A stretch of DNA of 64,000 bases. Source: Thauera sedimentorum (GTDB lineage Bacteria; Pseudomonadota; Gammaproteobacteria; Burkholderiales; Rhodocyclaceae). Below, in pieces: positions 16,982-26,595 of this stretch. The notes under the pieces are model-generated. The model was not told the origin of the DNA. It saw only the letters and a list, made by a program, of their open reading frames with translations, and did no database searches. A program made the position numbers and the translations under genes. Location of the stretch: the NCBI RefSeq assembly GCF_014489115.1, contig NZ_JACTAH010000001.1, forward strand, positions 1,240,001 to 1,304,000. Reading direction: 5' to 3'. Within the stretch, counting starts at the first letter, position 1. Every line of letters begins with the position of its first letter.

Positions 16982-18457
16982 TCAGTGGCCCATCAGCCGT
17001 TCGACGGCGTCGGGTTTGTCATGCACCGCGAAGCGGTCGACCATGGTGGCGCTGGCTTCGTTGAGGCCGATGATCTCCACCTCGGTGCCCTCGCGGCGGA
17101 ACTTCACCACCACCTTGTCCAGCGCGCTGATCGCGGTGATGTCCCAGAAGTGCGCACGCGAGACGTCGATGACGACGCGCTCGATCACCTCCTTGAAGTC
17201 GAAGGCGGCGACGAAGCGGTCGGCCGAGGCGAAGAACACCTGGCCGAACACGCGGTAGCGGCGGGTGCGGCCTTCGCTTTCGGCCTTGGAGCCGATGTGC
17301 AGCACCATGCCGACCTTGTGCGCGAAGAAGAAGCCGGAGAGCAGCACGCCGACCAGTACGCCCTTGGCCAGGTCGTGGGTGAGCACGGTCACTGCCACCG
17401 TGGCCAGCATCACCACGCTGGAGCTCTTCGGGTGTTCGCGCAGGTTGCGGATCGAGCTCCAGTTGAAGGTGCCGATGGAGACCATGATCATCACCGCCAC
17501 CAGTGCGGCCATCGGAATGCGGCTCACCCAGTCGCCGAGGAAGACCACCAGGATCAGCAGCACCACGCCGGCGGTCAGGGTGGACAGCCGCCCGCGGCCG
17601 CCGGACTTCACGTTGATCACCGACTGGCCGATCATCGCGCAGCCGGCCATGCCGCCGATGAAGCCGGTGGCGATGTTGGCCACGCCCTGGCCGACGCATT
17701 CGCGGTTCTTGTCGCTCCTGGAGTCGGTGAGGTCGTCCACGATGGTGGCGGTCATCAGCGATTCCAGCAGGCCGACCACCATCAGGGTGAGCGAGTACGG
17801 GAAGATGATCGCCAGCGTCTCCAGGGTGAAAGGCACGTCGGGGATGAGGAATACCGGCAGGCTGTCCGGCAGCTCGCCCATGTCGCCCACGGTGCGGATG
17901 TCCAGGTCCAGGAAGATCGCCACCGCGGTGAGCACCACGATGGTGACCAGCGGCGAAGGCACGGCCCGGGTGATGCGGGGGAAGAGGTAGATGATGCCCA
18001 GGCCGGCGGCGGTCATCGCATACACATGCCAAGTGACGTTGGTCAGCTCCGGCAACTGGGCCATGAAGATGAGGATGGCCAGCGCATTGACGAAGCCGGT
18101 GACCACCGAGCGCGAGACGAAGCGCATCAGGCGTCCGAGCCGCACCCAGCCGGCGACGATCTGCAGGACGCCGGTGAGCACGGTGGCGGCGAGCAGGTAT
18201 TCCAGCCCGTGCTCCTTGACCAGGGTGACCATCACCAGCGCCATGGCGCCGGTGGCGGCCGAGATCATGCCGGGGCGGCCGCCGGTGAAGGCGATGATGG
18301 TGGCGATGGAGAACGAGGCGTAGAGCCCCACCTTGGGGTCGACCCCGGCGATGATGGAGAAGGCGATCGCCTCCGGGATCAGCGCCAGCGCGACCACCAG
18401 GCCGGCCAGCAGGTCGTTGCGGACGTTGGAAAACCAGTCCTGTCGCAGGTTCTTCAT
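16982..18457 (-). CDS. SulP-family anion transporter with STAS domain
   Basis: A 491-residue inner-membrane protein. It starts near the family motif [20 protein letters not shown], has about 10-12 hydrophobic segments, and ends with a cytoplasmic STAS domain from about residue 385. Bacterial SulP members carry sulfate, bicarbonate or C4-dicarboxylates, and the substrate cannot be told from sequence alone. The downstream universal stress gene and absence of cys or carbonic anhydrase genes leave the choice open. It is the first gene of a two-gene leftward operon. Confidence 0.85.
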   Translation of the reverse strand: MKNLRQDWFSNVRNDLLAGLVVALALIPEAIAFSIIAGVDPKVGLYASFSIATIIAFTGGRPGMISAATGAMALVMVTLVKEHGLEYLLAATVLTGVLQIVAGWVRLGRLMRFVSRSVVTGFVNALAILIFMAQLPELTNVTWHVYAMTAAGLGIIYLFPRITRAVPSPLVTIVVLTAVAIFLDLDIRTVGDMGELPDSLPVFLIPDVPFTLETLAIIFPYSLTLMVVGLLESLMTATIVDDLTDSRSDKNRECVGQGVANIATGFIGGMAGCAMIGQSVINVKSGGRGRLSTLTAGVVLLILVVFLGDWVSRIPMAALVAVMIMVSIGTFNWSSIRNLREHPKSSSVVMLATVAVTVLTHDLAKGVLVGVLLSGFFFAHKVGMVLHIGSKAESEGRTRRYRVFGQVFFASADRFVAAFDFKEVIERVVIDVSRAHFWDITAISALDKVVVKFRREGTEVEIIGLNEASATMVDRFAVHDKPDAVERLMGH

Positions 18458-18767
18458 GTGTACGTGCCTTTCCGTCGGGCGGCTCGATGGCGTAGCCCTT
18501 GTTCGGGTCTGTCGGGTGTGGTCTTGCAGCGGCTGTCGCGGTGGACGGCGGCGGACTCGCGCGCGGGCGAAGGGCGTGATGAACGTGGTGCTCGCGTCGA
18601 TGAGTCAGGTATTACACGGGTGGGAATCCGGTATGGAGGGCTGCAGGAACGCCGGCCCGGCGGCCGACGATGGACTGAGGGGCAGCACTATACAGAAATT
18701 GCTGCAGCGCAACAATGCAGGCACGCCGATGGAAGTGCCCGCCAGGCCTGCAGCGGCGGCAAGCCTG
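18458..18767 (-). promoter_or_regulatory. Upstream region of the SulP operon with a candidate promoter
   Basis: This 310-bp gap has no convincing gene. On the minus strand TTGTTG (18710-18715) and TATAGT (18688-18693) are separated by 16 bp and could drive the SulP-Usp operon with a leader of about 225 nt. No clear terminator for the c-di-GMP operon that ends at 18768 was found. Confidence 0.4.
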
Positions 18768-20216
18768 TCAGCCCCGCGGGCGAAGCTGCTCGGCGTCCAG
18801 CACGATGCCGTCCAGCCACACGCGGCCTTCCGCGTCGCGCGTCGGGCGGCCGCGCTCGTGCACGTGGCGGGTACCGCCGTCGGCATGGCGGATACGGTAG
18901 TCGAGGGCGTAGGATCGGTCGTCAGCGATCGCCTGGGCGACGGCCTCGTCGATGCGGCTGCGGTCCTCCGCAAAGCAGAGGTCGCCGAACAGTACGCGGC
19001 CGGACAGGAAGTGCGCGGCGGGATAGCCGGTGAGGTCCTCGATGCCCTGATCCACCTCGACCGGGTGGCGCAGGGTGTTGTCGGCCAGGCAGCGGTAGCT
19101 CGCACCGGGCAGGTTCCCGGTCAGCACGTCGAGACGATTGCGGTTACGGTCGAGTTCCGTACGCAGCACGGCGATCTGCCGCTTGCTGCGGGCCAGGACT
19201 GCAAGGACGGTCAGCAGGCCCAGGGTGAGCACCACCAGCGCGCCGGCCGCGACCGGCAGGACCGAGGCGTCGGTGTGGGCCACCGGACGCGCGCGTCGCT
19301 GGCCATCGTAGGGCGGCAGCGACAGCGCCTCCAGCAGCCGGCGCACCGGTTCGTAGTCGGCGGGGTAGGCCCATCCGGCATAGCCGCCCTGCCGGGCCGC
19401 GGGCGCGTCCTCCGGCAGGCTGAGGAGGGCGGCGGCAATCCGCCGGGCGAGCCGTTCGTCCACATGGGGTTGTATCGACAGCGGCCATTCCGGATAGAGG
19501 CGGGTCGACAGCAGGAAGGGAAAGCTCGGCAGCCGTTGCCTGTTGAGCACGCGCAACTGCCCGGGCGCGAGCCGGCCTTCGGCGAGCATGGCTTCGACGA
19601 CCCCGGTGCGGACGAAGGCGGCATCGGCCTGGCCGGCAAGCAAAGCGTCCAGCGCGCGGTCGTGCGGCATGCCGGTAAACAGCATGGTGACGTCGTGCTG
19701 GGGGTCCAGGCCGGCTTCCTGCAGCACCTGCGCCTGCACCTGGTAGCCGCCCAGCGAACCGCGCTCGGGACTGGCCACCGTGGCGCCGCGCAAGTCGTCG
19801 ATGTCCTGCAGATGCGCGTCGCCGGCGCGCACCGCGACGACGCCGCCGAAGGCGGTGAGATTGCGCCCCTGCTCATCGACGACCAAGGTGGCGATGCGCT
19901 GCAGCTGATGATCGGCATTCAGGACGATGTAGTGGCTCGGATTGGTCAGCACCAGATCCACCTGATGGCTGGCCACCGCCGCTTCGAGTTCCGGATAGCC
20001 CGCCGGGACGATCTCGAAGCGGTAGCCGGGCAGCTGGGCACCCAGATAGTCCGCAGTGGGCTGCCAGCGTGCCAGGGTGTCGGCCGCAGGCCGAAAGGCC
20101 AGCACGCCGATGCGCAGGGTCTGCGCGGCAGCCGCCTGCAGCGGCAGGGCCAGGGCGGCCATCGCCAGCAGGGCGATCGTGGCCAGCTGCCACGCTGCGG
20201 GGCGCCGCATGCTCAT
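18768..20216 (-). CDS. PhnD-like periplasmic domain - membrane helix - PAS protein
   Basis: A 482-residue protein. A signal or anchor segment covers about residues 8-30. Residues about 35-300 resemble PhnD-type phosphate/phosphonate binding proteins (LRIGVLAFRPAADTLARW, LVLTNPSHYIVL, ATVASPERGSLGGYQVQ). A membrane helix follows near 325-348, then a PAS domain at about 370-480. The chain stops after the PAS domain; no GGDEF, EAL or kinase domain follows. Start is the ATG at 20216, inside the stop codon of the upstream GGDEF-EAL gene. It probably senses a small ligand and passes a signal to partner proteins of the operon, but this is inference. Confidence 0.75.
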   Translation of the reverse strand: MSMRRPAAWQLATIALLAMAALALPLQAAAAQTLRIGVLAFRPAADTLARWQPTADYLGAQLPGYRFEIVPAGYPELEAAVASHQVDLVLTNPSHYIVLNADHQLQRIATLVVDEQGRNLTAFGGVVAVRAGDAHLQDIDDLRGATVASPERGSLGGYQVQAQVLQEAGLDPQHDVTMLFTGMPHDRALDALLAGQADAAFVRTGVVEAMLAEGRLAPGQLRVLNRQRLPSFPFLLSTRLYPEWPLSIQPHVDERLARRIAAALLSLPEDAPAARQGGYAGWAYPADYEPVRRLLEALSLPPYDGQRRARPVAHTDASVLPVAAGALVVLTLGLLTVLAVLARSKRQIAVLRTELDRNRNRLDVLTGNLPGASYRCLADNTLRHPVEVDQGIEDLTGYPAAHFLSGRVLFGDLCFAEDRSRIDEAVAQAIADDRSYALDYRIRHADGGTRHVHERGRPTRDAEGRVWLDGIVLDAEQLRPRG

Positions 20217-22579
20217 CCGCTGACCTGCGTGTCGCGCACGCGCTGGATGAAGGCCTCGACCGGCTCGGGACGGCAGTACAGATAACCCTGGTAGAGCATG
20301 GGCGTGCGCGAGGCGAGGAAGGCGGCCTGCGCCTCGGTCTCCACCCCCTCGGCGACCACGGCGATCTTCAGGTGATCGGCGATCGACAGGATGGCGTCGA
20401 CCAGCGCGGCGTCGTTGGGGTCGGTGGGTGCGTCCTGGATGAAGCTGCGGTCGATCTTCAGCTCGTTGATCGGCAGGCGCTTCAGATAGGCCAGCGAGGA
20501 GTAGCCGGTGCCGAAGTCGTCGATCGAGAAGTGTATGCCCAGCGCGGCGAGCTCGGACATGGTGGCGACGGTCTGGTGCACCTTGTCGATCACCAGGCTC
20601 TCGGTGACCTCGAAGGTCAGGCGGCTGGCGTCCGCGCCGGTTTCGGCCAGGATGTCGCGTACCCGGTCGATGAAGCCGATGCGGTGGAACTGCCGCGGAC
20701 TGACGTTCACCGAGATGCGCAGCGGGCTCTCGGCCAGGGCAGGCATGGTGAGCAGGCGGCAGGCGCGGCGCAGCACCCAGTCGCCCAGTTCGACGATCAG
20801 CCCGGTTTCCTCGGCGATGGGGATGAAGCTGGCCGGGGAGATCAGCCCGCGGCGCGGATGGTGCCAGCGCAGCAGGGCTTCGGCGCCGCGCATGCACCGT
20901 TCGCCGTCGTACTGCGGCTGCAGGTAGAGACGCAGTTCGTCATGCTCGACCGCGTGGCGCAGCTCGGCTTCGAGCATGAAGCGCATCTCCGCGCGGGCCT
21001 GCATCTCGGGTTCGAAGAAGCGCACGATGTTGCGTCCGGCGGCCTTGGCCTGGTACATCGCGGTGTCGGCCTGCTTGAGCAGCTCCGAGACGTCGCCGCC
21101 CTCGGCTGCAGGGAAGAGGGTGACGCCTATGCTCGCCCCCAGGGCGATCTGCTCGCCGTCCATCTCGAAGGGTTGGCTCAGCACGCTGCGCAGCTTCTCG
21201 GCCACGCTGCGGGCCATGTCGGCGGCCAGCTGCGGGTGGGGAGAGATCTCCGGCAGAAGCAGCACGAACTCGTCGCCGCCGAAGCGCGACAGGGTGTCGC
21301 TTTCGCGCAGTTCTGCCCCCAGGCGCTCGGCCACGGCCTTCAGCACGCGGTCGCCCATGTCGTGGCCGCGGGCGTCGTTGAGCGTCTTGAAGTAGTCCAG
21401 ATCGAGCAGCAGCAGCGCGCCGTGGTGGCCCGAGCGGCGTGCCACCGCCACCGCGTGGGCGAGGCGGTCGTTGAGCAGGCGGCGGTTGGGCAGGCCGGTG
21501 AGCGGGTCGAAGTAGGCCAGGCGGGCGATCTCGGATTCCGCGCGGCGCCGGTCGGTGATGTCGCGGCCGATGCTCACCAGCCCGTTGCGGCTGCCGTCGG
21601 CATGGAAGAGCGGCACCTTGATGGTGTCGAACACCATGCTCTGGCCGTCGGACGTGGGGATCTTCTCCTCGATGCGCACCGCGGCCCGGTTGTTCCAGGC
21701 GTCGTCGTCGGCGCGCTCGTGGCCGAGCAGCGCACGGCGCGACTGACCCTGGCGGAAGGCCAGCTCTGCGTCGGTATGGCCCCGGTAGTCGGTTTCTGAC
21801 AGGCCGAAGAGTTCCAGCGCGTAGCGGTTGGCCTGCTGCCAGCGGCCCTTGCCGTCCTTCAGGCGCACCACGTCGGGCAGGGCGTCGATCAGCGTGGAGA
21901 GCTCTTCCTCTCGCCGGGCGAGTTCGCGTTTGCTGCGGCGCAGGCGGACCATGCTCAGCACCAGCAGCAGGATGACGATCACCTGCGCGACGATCGCCCC
22001 CAGGAGGATGCGGTCGGTGGCCTCACGGGCGGACAGTGCCTCGCGCGTGCGCTGGTCCACCAGTTCCTCCAGACGGTTCTTGTAGTCCAGCAGGTCGGCC
22101 TCGGCGATCTGCTTGCCGGTGATGTCGTGGATGATGGAGAACAGCACCAGTTGCCCGTCGTCCAGCCGGACCGGCGAGGAATACACCTCCACCGTGCGGA
22201 TCTCGCCATTGGCCAGGCGGTGCGGGAAGACGAAGTAGTTGCGCCGTTCGCTTTGCGCGCGGGCGCGCTCGGCGGCCACCTCGTCCGCGCCGAGGGCGTT
22301 GATCTCGTCGATGCTGCGCCCGATCAGCTTGCCCTGGCCGTAGCCGTAGAAACGGTCGGCGGCGGCGTTGGCATCCACGATGCGTCCGGTGACCGGCTCG
22401 ATGAACATCATCACCGCGGTGTGCTGCTGGAACAGCGAGGACAGCAGGTCGTGCTGGGCCTTGGCCAGCGAGGCCACTGCGGTGGCGGCAACCAGCATCA
22501 GCGGCAGCATCGCCCAGCGCACGCGCCGGTTGCGGAGGGTGTTGGCCAGCGGCGCGAGGAACTTGTGGATCATATTCAT
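20213..22579 (-). CDS. Membrane PAS-PAS-GGDEF-EAL protein (c-di-GMP turnover)
   Basis: A 788-residue protein. Hydrophobic segments lie near residues 20-38 and 196-216. A PAS-like domain lies between them, and a second PAS follows at about 228-345. The GGDEF domain has an intact GGDEF at about 433-437 preceded by the RxxD inhibitory site RESD. The EAL domain has EALLRW near 565 plus DDFGTGYSS, KIDRSF and EGVET, so both activities look possible. The ATG at 22579 overlaps the previous stop (ATGA). The longer open frame upstream is the shadow of the preceding gene. It can make or degrade c-di-GMP; the net direction cannot be told. Confidence 0.88.
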   Translation of the reverse strand: MNMIHKFLAPLANTLRNRRVRWAMLPLMLVAATAVASLAKAQHDLLSSLFQQHTAVMMFIEPVTGRIVDANAAADRFYGYGQGKLIGRSIDEINALGADEVAAERARAQSERRNYFVFPHRLANGEIRTVEVYSSPVRLDDGQLVLFSIIHDITGKQIAEADLLDYKNRLEELVDQRTREALSAREATDRILLGAIVAQVIVILLLVLSMVRLRRSKRELARREEELSTLIDALPDVVRLKDGKGRWQQANRYALELFGLSETDYRGHTDAELAFRQGQSRRALLGHERADDDAWNNRAAVRIEEKIPTSDGQSMVFDTIKVPLFHADGSRNGLVSIGRDITDRRRAESEIARLAYFDPLTGLPNRRLLNDRLAHAVAVARRSGHHGALLLLDLDYFKTLNDARGHDMGDRVLKAVAERLGAELRESDTLSRFGGDEFVLLLPEISPHPQLAADMARSVAEKLRSVLSQPFEMDGEQIALGASIGVTLFPAAEGGDVSELLKQADTAMYQAKAAGRNIVRFFEPEMQARAEMRFMLEAELRHAVEHDELRLYLQPQYDGERCMRGAEALLRWHHPRRGLISPASFIPIAEETGLIVELGDWVLRRACRLLTMPALAESPLRISVNVSPRQFHRIGFIDRVRDILAETGADASRLTFEVTESLVIDKVHQTVATMSELAALGIHFSIDDFGTGYSSLAYLKRLPINELKIDRSFIQDAPTDPNDAALVDAILSIADHLKIAVVAEGVETEAQAAFLASRTPMLYQGYLYCRPEPVEAFIQRVRDTQVSG

Positions 22580-25434
22580 TCGGTGGGTGTCTCTCCGGCC
22601 GCCCTGGCGGCATCGGCGGTGGTGGACGATGTTAGCCGTCCGTCTGTGTTCCCGGCGGGAAAGATCTGCCCCTGCGAGGCCAGCCAGTGGTCGAGCTGCT
22701 GTTCGGCGGGCTCGGGCCGGCCGGTGAGGTAGCCCTGGTAGAGCAGTGGGCCGCGGCTGCGCAGGAAGGCGGCCTGATCTTCGGTTTCGACACCCTCGGC
22801 GACCACGCGCAGGTTGAGGTGGCGAGCCACGGCCAGGATGGCGTCGACCAGCGCGGCGTCGTTGGGGTCGCTGGGCGCGTCCTGGATGAAGGCCTTGTCG
22901 ATCTTGAGTTCGTGGATGGGCAGGCGCTTCAGGTAGGCCAGGCTGGAATAGCCGGTGCCGAAATCGTCGATCGAGAAATGGATGCCAAGCGCGGCCAGCT
23001 CGCTCATCTTGCCTACCGTGTCGGCCAGGTTGTCGAGCATCACCCCTTCGGTCACCTCGAGCAGCAGACGGGTGGGGTCGGCGCCGGTGCTGGCCAGCGT
23101 ATGGCGCACGCGCTGGACGAAGTCCGCCTGACGGAACTGGCGCGGGCTCACGTTGACCGCGATGCGCAGCGGCAGATGGCTCATCTCCTGGCGGGCGAGC
23201 AGTTCGCAGCAGCGGGTCAGCACCCAGTCGCCCAGCGGGACGATCAGGCCGCTGTCCTCGGCCACCGGAATGAACAGGCCCGGCGGCACGAGGCCGCGCT
23301 GCGGGTGGCGCCAGCGCACCAGGGCTTCGGCGCCCTCCAGGCGGCCGTCGATACCGCACTGCGGCTGCAGGTAGAGCACCAGCTCGTCGTTCTCGATGGC
23401 CTGGCGCAGCTCGGATTCGAGCGCGAAGCGGGCCTGGGCCTGGGCACCCATCGCCGCCTCGAAGAAGCACACCGTGTTGCGCCCCGAAGCCTTGGCCTGA
23501 TAGAGCGCGGTATCGGTTTCGCGCAGCAGATCGTCGGCACCGTCCTGGCCCTTGGGGAAGAGCGTCACCCCGATGCTGGCGGCGATGTGGTAGCGCGTGC
23601 CGTCGATCTCGAAGGCCTGCTCGAAGCGGTTGCGCAGCTTCTCGGCAATGTGGTGTGCGGCGCGGGCGGCGGCGTCGGCGGGCGGCCGCAGGTTGGGCAG
23701 CAGCACGGCGAATTCGTCGGCCCCCAGGCGGGCCAGGGTGTCGCCCTCGCGCAGGCCGTCCTGCAGGCGTTCGGCAACGCGGCGCAGCAGTTCGTCGCCC
23801 AGGGCGTGGCCGCGAGCGTCGTTGATGGCCTTGAAACGGTCGATGTCGAGTTGCAGCACCGCGCCGAAGTGCGAGCCCCGTCGGGCGGCCACCAGGGCCT
23901 GGGTGAGGCGGTCGCGAAACAGGCTGCGGTTGGGCAGATCGGTCAGCGCGTCGTGGTTGGACAGGCGGTGGATTGCCTGTTCGGCCGCCTTGCGTTCCGA
24001 CAGATCGAAGAAGTTGGACACGAAGTGGGTGAGCGTGCCGCTTTCGTCGCGCACTGCGCGTACCGACAGCCACTGCGGATACACGTGGCCGTCGCTGTGC
24101 CGGTTCCAGATTTCCCCTTCCCAATGGCCCGGTCCGGTGATCGCAGCCCAGAGTTCGTCGTAGAAGGCAGCGTCCTGATGGCCGGATTTCAGCAGGCGGG
24201 GCGTCTGTCCGGCCACCGCGCCGGCGTCGTAGCCGGTGATGCGGGTGAAGGCCTGGTTGATGCGCAGGATGAAGCCCTGCGCATCGGTCACCATGATCGC
24301 CTCCGAGGTCTCGAAGGCCGCCGCCGCCAGGCGCAGGTCCCGCTCGGCCTGGCGGCGGGCGGTGACGTCGTGGGCGGAGACGAGGTCTGCTTGGTGGCCG
24401 AGCCAGTCGACCGGGTGGGAGATCAGTTCGACCTCGATGATCGAGCCATCCGCGCGGCGATGGCGCACCACGCCGGCGGCGTCGGGATGCTCTTCCGGCG
24501 TTGTGGCCAACTGGCCGGTCGTCAGCGCCAGAAAGCGTTCGCGCGGATAGCCGTAGTGTGCGATTGCGGCCTCATTCACCGCGAGCAGGGCGCCGGATGC
24601 CGAGTCTTGCACCCACAACGGCAGCGGATGGGCGTCGAAGAGGCGGCGATAGCGCGTTTCGCTGTCGCGCAGCGCGGCGAGGTTCGCCTGGATCTGCGCC
24701 TCCATGTGGTTGAAGGTTTCGGTCAGCCGGACGATCTCCAGCGGGCCAGAGGCGCGGATCGACGGTCCGCCCACACCGGCGGCCAGGCGCTTGGCGGCCT
24801 GGTCCAGGTGGTGCAGGGGGCGGGAAAGATGACGGTAGAGCCACACGCCCAGCAGCAGCACGAAGACGATGCTGCCCATGAACTCCGGCAAGCGCCCGGC
24901 GACCACATCGGCCTGCCCGGCGGCATAGGCCGCGCGCAGGTCGTAGGCCATGTAGAGCAGGCCCCGCGTGGCGCTGCGTTCGGCACTGCCGTCGCGATGC
25001 AGGAACACCGTGGCCAGCGCGTAGAGGGTGTCGCCGTCGTCTGCTACCGTCAGGCGCGGCACGCGCGAACCCTGCGGCCTGAGTTCGTCCTCGGGCAGTT
25101 CGTTCAGCACGCGGACCGCCGGCTCGCCTTTCCAGGCGAAGCGGTTGGCCATCAATACGCGGCCATCCGGGCCGATCAGGGCCACCGTGCGCACACGCGG
25201 ATCGGTGGCAGCATGGGTGAGGTCTGCCTCGACGATACCGGGCGAGCGGTGCAGTTCGCGCTCGGCCATGCGCAACAGATGGCCGACCTCGGCCTGCAGG
25301 TCGGTGCGCGCGCTGTCGAGAATGTCCTTGCGTGCATGCCAGAGCGCGCTCGCCAGCGAAGTGCCGAGGATCACCGCCAGAGTGACGAGCAGGATGAGCG
25401 GAAGCTCGAAGCGCAGCGGCAGACGGCGGATCAT
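22576..25434 (-). CDS. Membrane sensor HAMP-PAS-PAS-GADEF-EAL protein
   Basis: A 952-residue protein. A membrane helix (about 11-32), an extracytoplasmic sensing region (33-180), a second helix (183-203), HAMP, and two PAS domains (about 262-370 and 380-495) precede GGDEF and EAL domains. The GGDEF signature is GADEF near residue 571, with the inhibitory REGD site kept. The second glycine is lost, so cyclase activity is doubtful. The EAL domain looks intact (EALVRW near 700, DDFGTGYSS, KIDKAF, EGVET), so the protein is probably a phosphodiesterase, possibly with a GTP-binding regulatory GGDEF. Both ends overlap neighbouring genes by ATGA. Confidence 0.88.
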   Translation of the reverse strand: MIRRLPLRFELPLILLVTLAVILGTSLASALWHARKDILDSARTDLQAEVGHLLRMAERELHRSPGIVEADLTHAATDPRVRTVALIGPDGRVLMANRFAWKGEPAVRVLNELPEDELRPQGSRVPRLTVADDGDTLYALATVFLHRDGSAERSATRGLLYMAYDLRAAYAAGQADVVAGRLPEFMGSIVFVLLLGVWLYRHLSRPLHHLDQAAKRLAAGVGGPSIRASGPLEIVRLTETFNHMEAQIQANLAALRDSETRYRRLFDAHPLPLWVQDSASGALLAVNEAAIAHYGYPRERFLALTTGQLATTPEEHPDAAGVVRHRRADGSIIEVELISHPVDWLGHQADLVSAHDVTARRQAERDLRLAAAAFETSEAIMVTDAQGFILRINQAFTRITGYDAGAVAGQTPRLLKSGHQDAAFYDELWAAITGPGHWEGEIWNRHSDGHVYPQWLSVRAVRDESGTLTHFVSNFFDLSERKAAEQAIHRLSNHDALTDLPNRSLFRDRLTQALVAARRGSHFGAVLQLDIDRFKAINDARGHALGDELLRRVAERLQDGLREGDTLARLGADEFAVLLPNLRPPADAAARAAHHIAEKLRNRFEQAFEIDGTRYHIAASIGVTLFPKGQDGADDLLRETDTALYQAKASGRNTVCFFEAAMGAQAQARFALESELRQAIENDELVLYLQPQCGIDGRLEGAEALVRWRHPQRGLVPPGLFIPVAEDSGLIVPLGDWVLTRCCELLARQEMSHLPLRIAVNVSPRQFRQADFVQRVRHTLASTGADPTRLLLEVTEGVMLDNLADTVGKMSELAALGIHFSIDDFGTGYSSLAYLKRLPIHELKIDKAFIQDAPSDPNDAALVDAILAVARHLNLRVVAEGVETEDQAAFLRSRGPLLYQGYLTGRPEPAEQQLDHWLASQGQIFPAGNTDGRLTSSTTADAARAAGETPTE

Positions 25435-26534
25435 GCGGCCTCCAGGTCGGGCAGGAAGCGGTGGTCGAACAGTCCGTCGAGCGATTGGCGCTGGGGCAGC
25501 AGGCCGTTGGCGAGCATGATGTCCTGCAGGCGCAGCGCAGTCTCGTGCAGCGCTGTGGCCGGCGGCAGGAGGAGTTCGCGGTTCTCGGCCGCGTCGGGCA
25601 TGTGCAGGCCGGCCAGCGCCTTGCGCACGTCCTGGGGGGAAACGCCCAGCCGCGGGGCCATGCGGTAAGCCGCGTCCTGAGGCTGGGTGCGGGTGTGTTC
25701 GAGGGCGGTGAAGTGCGCTTCGACCAGGTGGCGCAGCGCGCCGTCCGAGCGTTCCAGCGCCGCAGGCGAGACGGCCAGCACATCGACGATGCGACCGGGA
25801 ATCGCGCGGCTGTCGAATACCCGCACCGCACCGGAGGCCAGCAACAGCGAGGCGACCGGCTCGAAGGTCACCACGGCGTCCACACGTCCGGCGAGGAAGG
25901 CTTCGCGTTGCTGGTCGACGGTCAGCGGCACCCGCTCGACGCTGTTCGCCGGCATGTCGTTCAGTTCCAGCGCCGATGCCAGCATCAGCGCGCCGAGCGC
26001 GGTCTGCTCCAGGCCGATGCGGCCGCCGGCCAGGTCGGCCATGCGCCCGGTGCCGGGGCGGGCGAGGATCATGTCCGCGCCCGCCGAGAAGTTGAAGATC
26101 TGCACGACGGTGAGTTCCAGCCCTTCGGCGCGTGCGGTGAGCACCTCGTCCAGGGTCAGGCCCGCGCCTTCGACAGTGTCGGCGGCAAGCGCCTGCATGC
26201 AGTCGGTGGCAGAGAGCAGTTCGATCAGGCGGACACGGTCCGGGTCAATCAGTCCGAGTTCGCGGGCGAGATAGAGCGGTTCATAGCCCGGCCATTGATT
26301 GCTGGCGATGCGCAGCGGTGCCGCTGCGTGGCGGCATCCGGCCATGCCCCCGAAGCCCAGGGCGATGGCGCTCGCACACGCGCCGGCGAGAAAGCGTCGG
26401 CGGCTCGCGGCGGCAGGATGATGGGGGGGGCGGGAAGGCACGAATACAGGCTGGCGTGGCGGTTTGGGAGCGTTCCGGGCAGCGCCGACGGCGCAGGGGG
26501 AAATATTACGGAAGTCATGCTCATCCGCCAACAA
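25431..26534 (-). CDS. NMT1/SsuA-like periplasmic binding protein with twin-arginine-like signal
   Basis: A binding protein of the nitrate/sulfonate/thiamine-precursor (NMT1) family. It carries SRRRFLAGACASAIALGFGG then MAGC, which looks like a Tat-type signal with a lipobox, followed by LRIASNQWPGYEPLYLAREL. No permease or ATPase gene is adjacent. The given 5' end uses a TTG without a ribosome site. An in-frame GTG at 26441 (336 residues) is a reasonable alternative and would still keep the signal. It is the first gene of the coupled c-di-GMP operon, and its last codons overlap the next gene. It may be the ligand-sensing input for the membrane sensor that follows. Confidence 0.75.
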   Translation of the reverse strand: MLADEHDFRNISPCAVGAARNAPKPPRQPVFVPSRPPHHPAAASRRRFLAGACASAIALGFGGMAGCRHAAAPLRIASNQWPGYEPLYLARELGLIDPDRVRLIELLSATDCMQALAADTVEGAGLTLDEVLTARAEGLELTVVQIFNFSAGADMILARPGTGRMADLAGGRIGLEQTALGALMLASALELNDMPANSVERVPLTVDQQREAFLAGRVDAVVTFEPVASLLLASGAVRVFDSRAIPGRIVDVLAVSPAALERSDGALRHLVEAHFTALEHTRTQPQDAAYRMAPRLGVSPQDVRKALAGLHMPDAAENRELLLPPATALHETALRLQDIMLANGLLPQRQSLDGLFDHRFLPDLEAA

Positions 26535-26573
26535 ACACGTATCGCCGATAGGGGTTTTCCGAGGTAAAAAGAC

Positions 26574-26595
26574 TGGATTGGCCGGGTTGGATTGG
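26574..26595. repeat. Direct repeat TGGATTGG, two copies 14 bp apart
   Basis: TGGATTGG occurs at 26574-26581 and 26588-26595, just upstream of the c-di-GMP operon, with the palindrome ACTTAAGT at 26596-26603. The spacing of about 1.3 helical turns could suit a dimeric regulator, but no family consensus is recognised. Confidence 0.3.

Noticed and set aside
18768..20897. A 5' extension of the PhnD-PAS gene to 20897
   Set aside because: The extension overlaps the GGDEF-EAL gene in another frame. The ATG at 20216 with signal peptide is the natural start.
22687..25668. A 993-codon plus-strand frame antisense to the GGDEF-EAL gene
   Set aside because: Composition is Gly/Val/Gln/His-rich without any domain, opposite an intact multi-domain gene.
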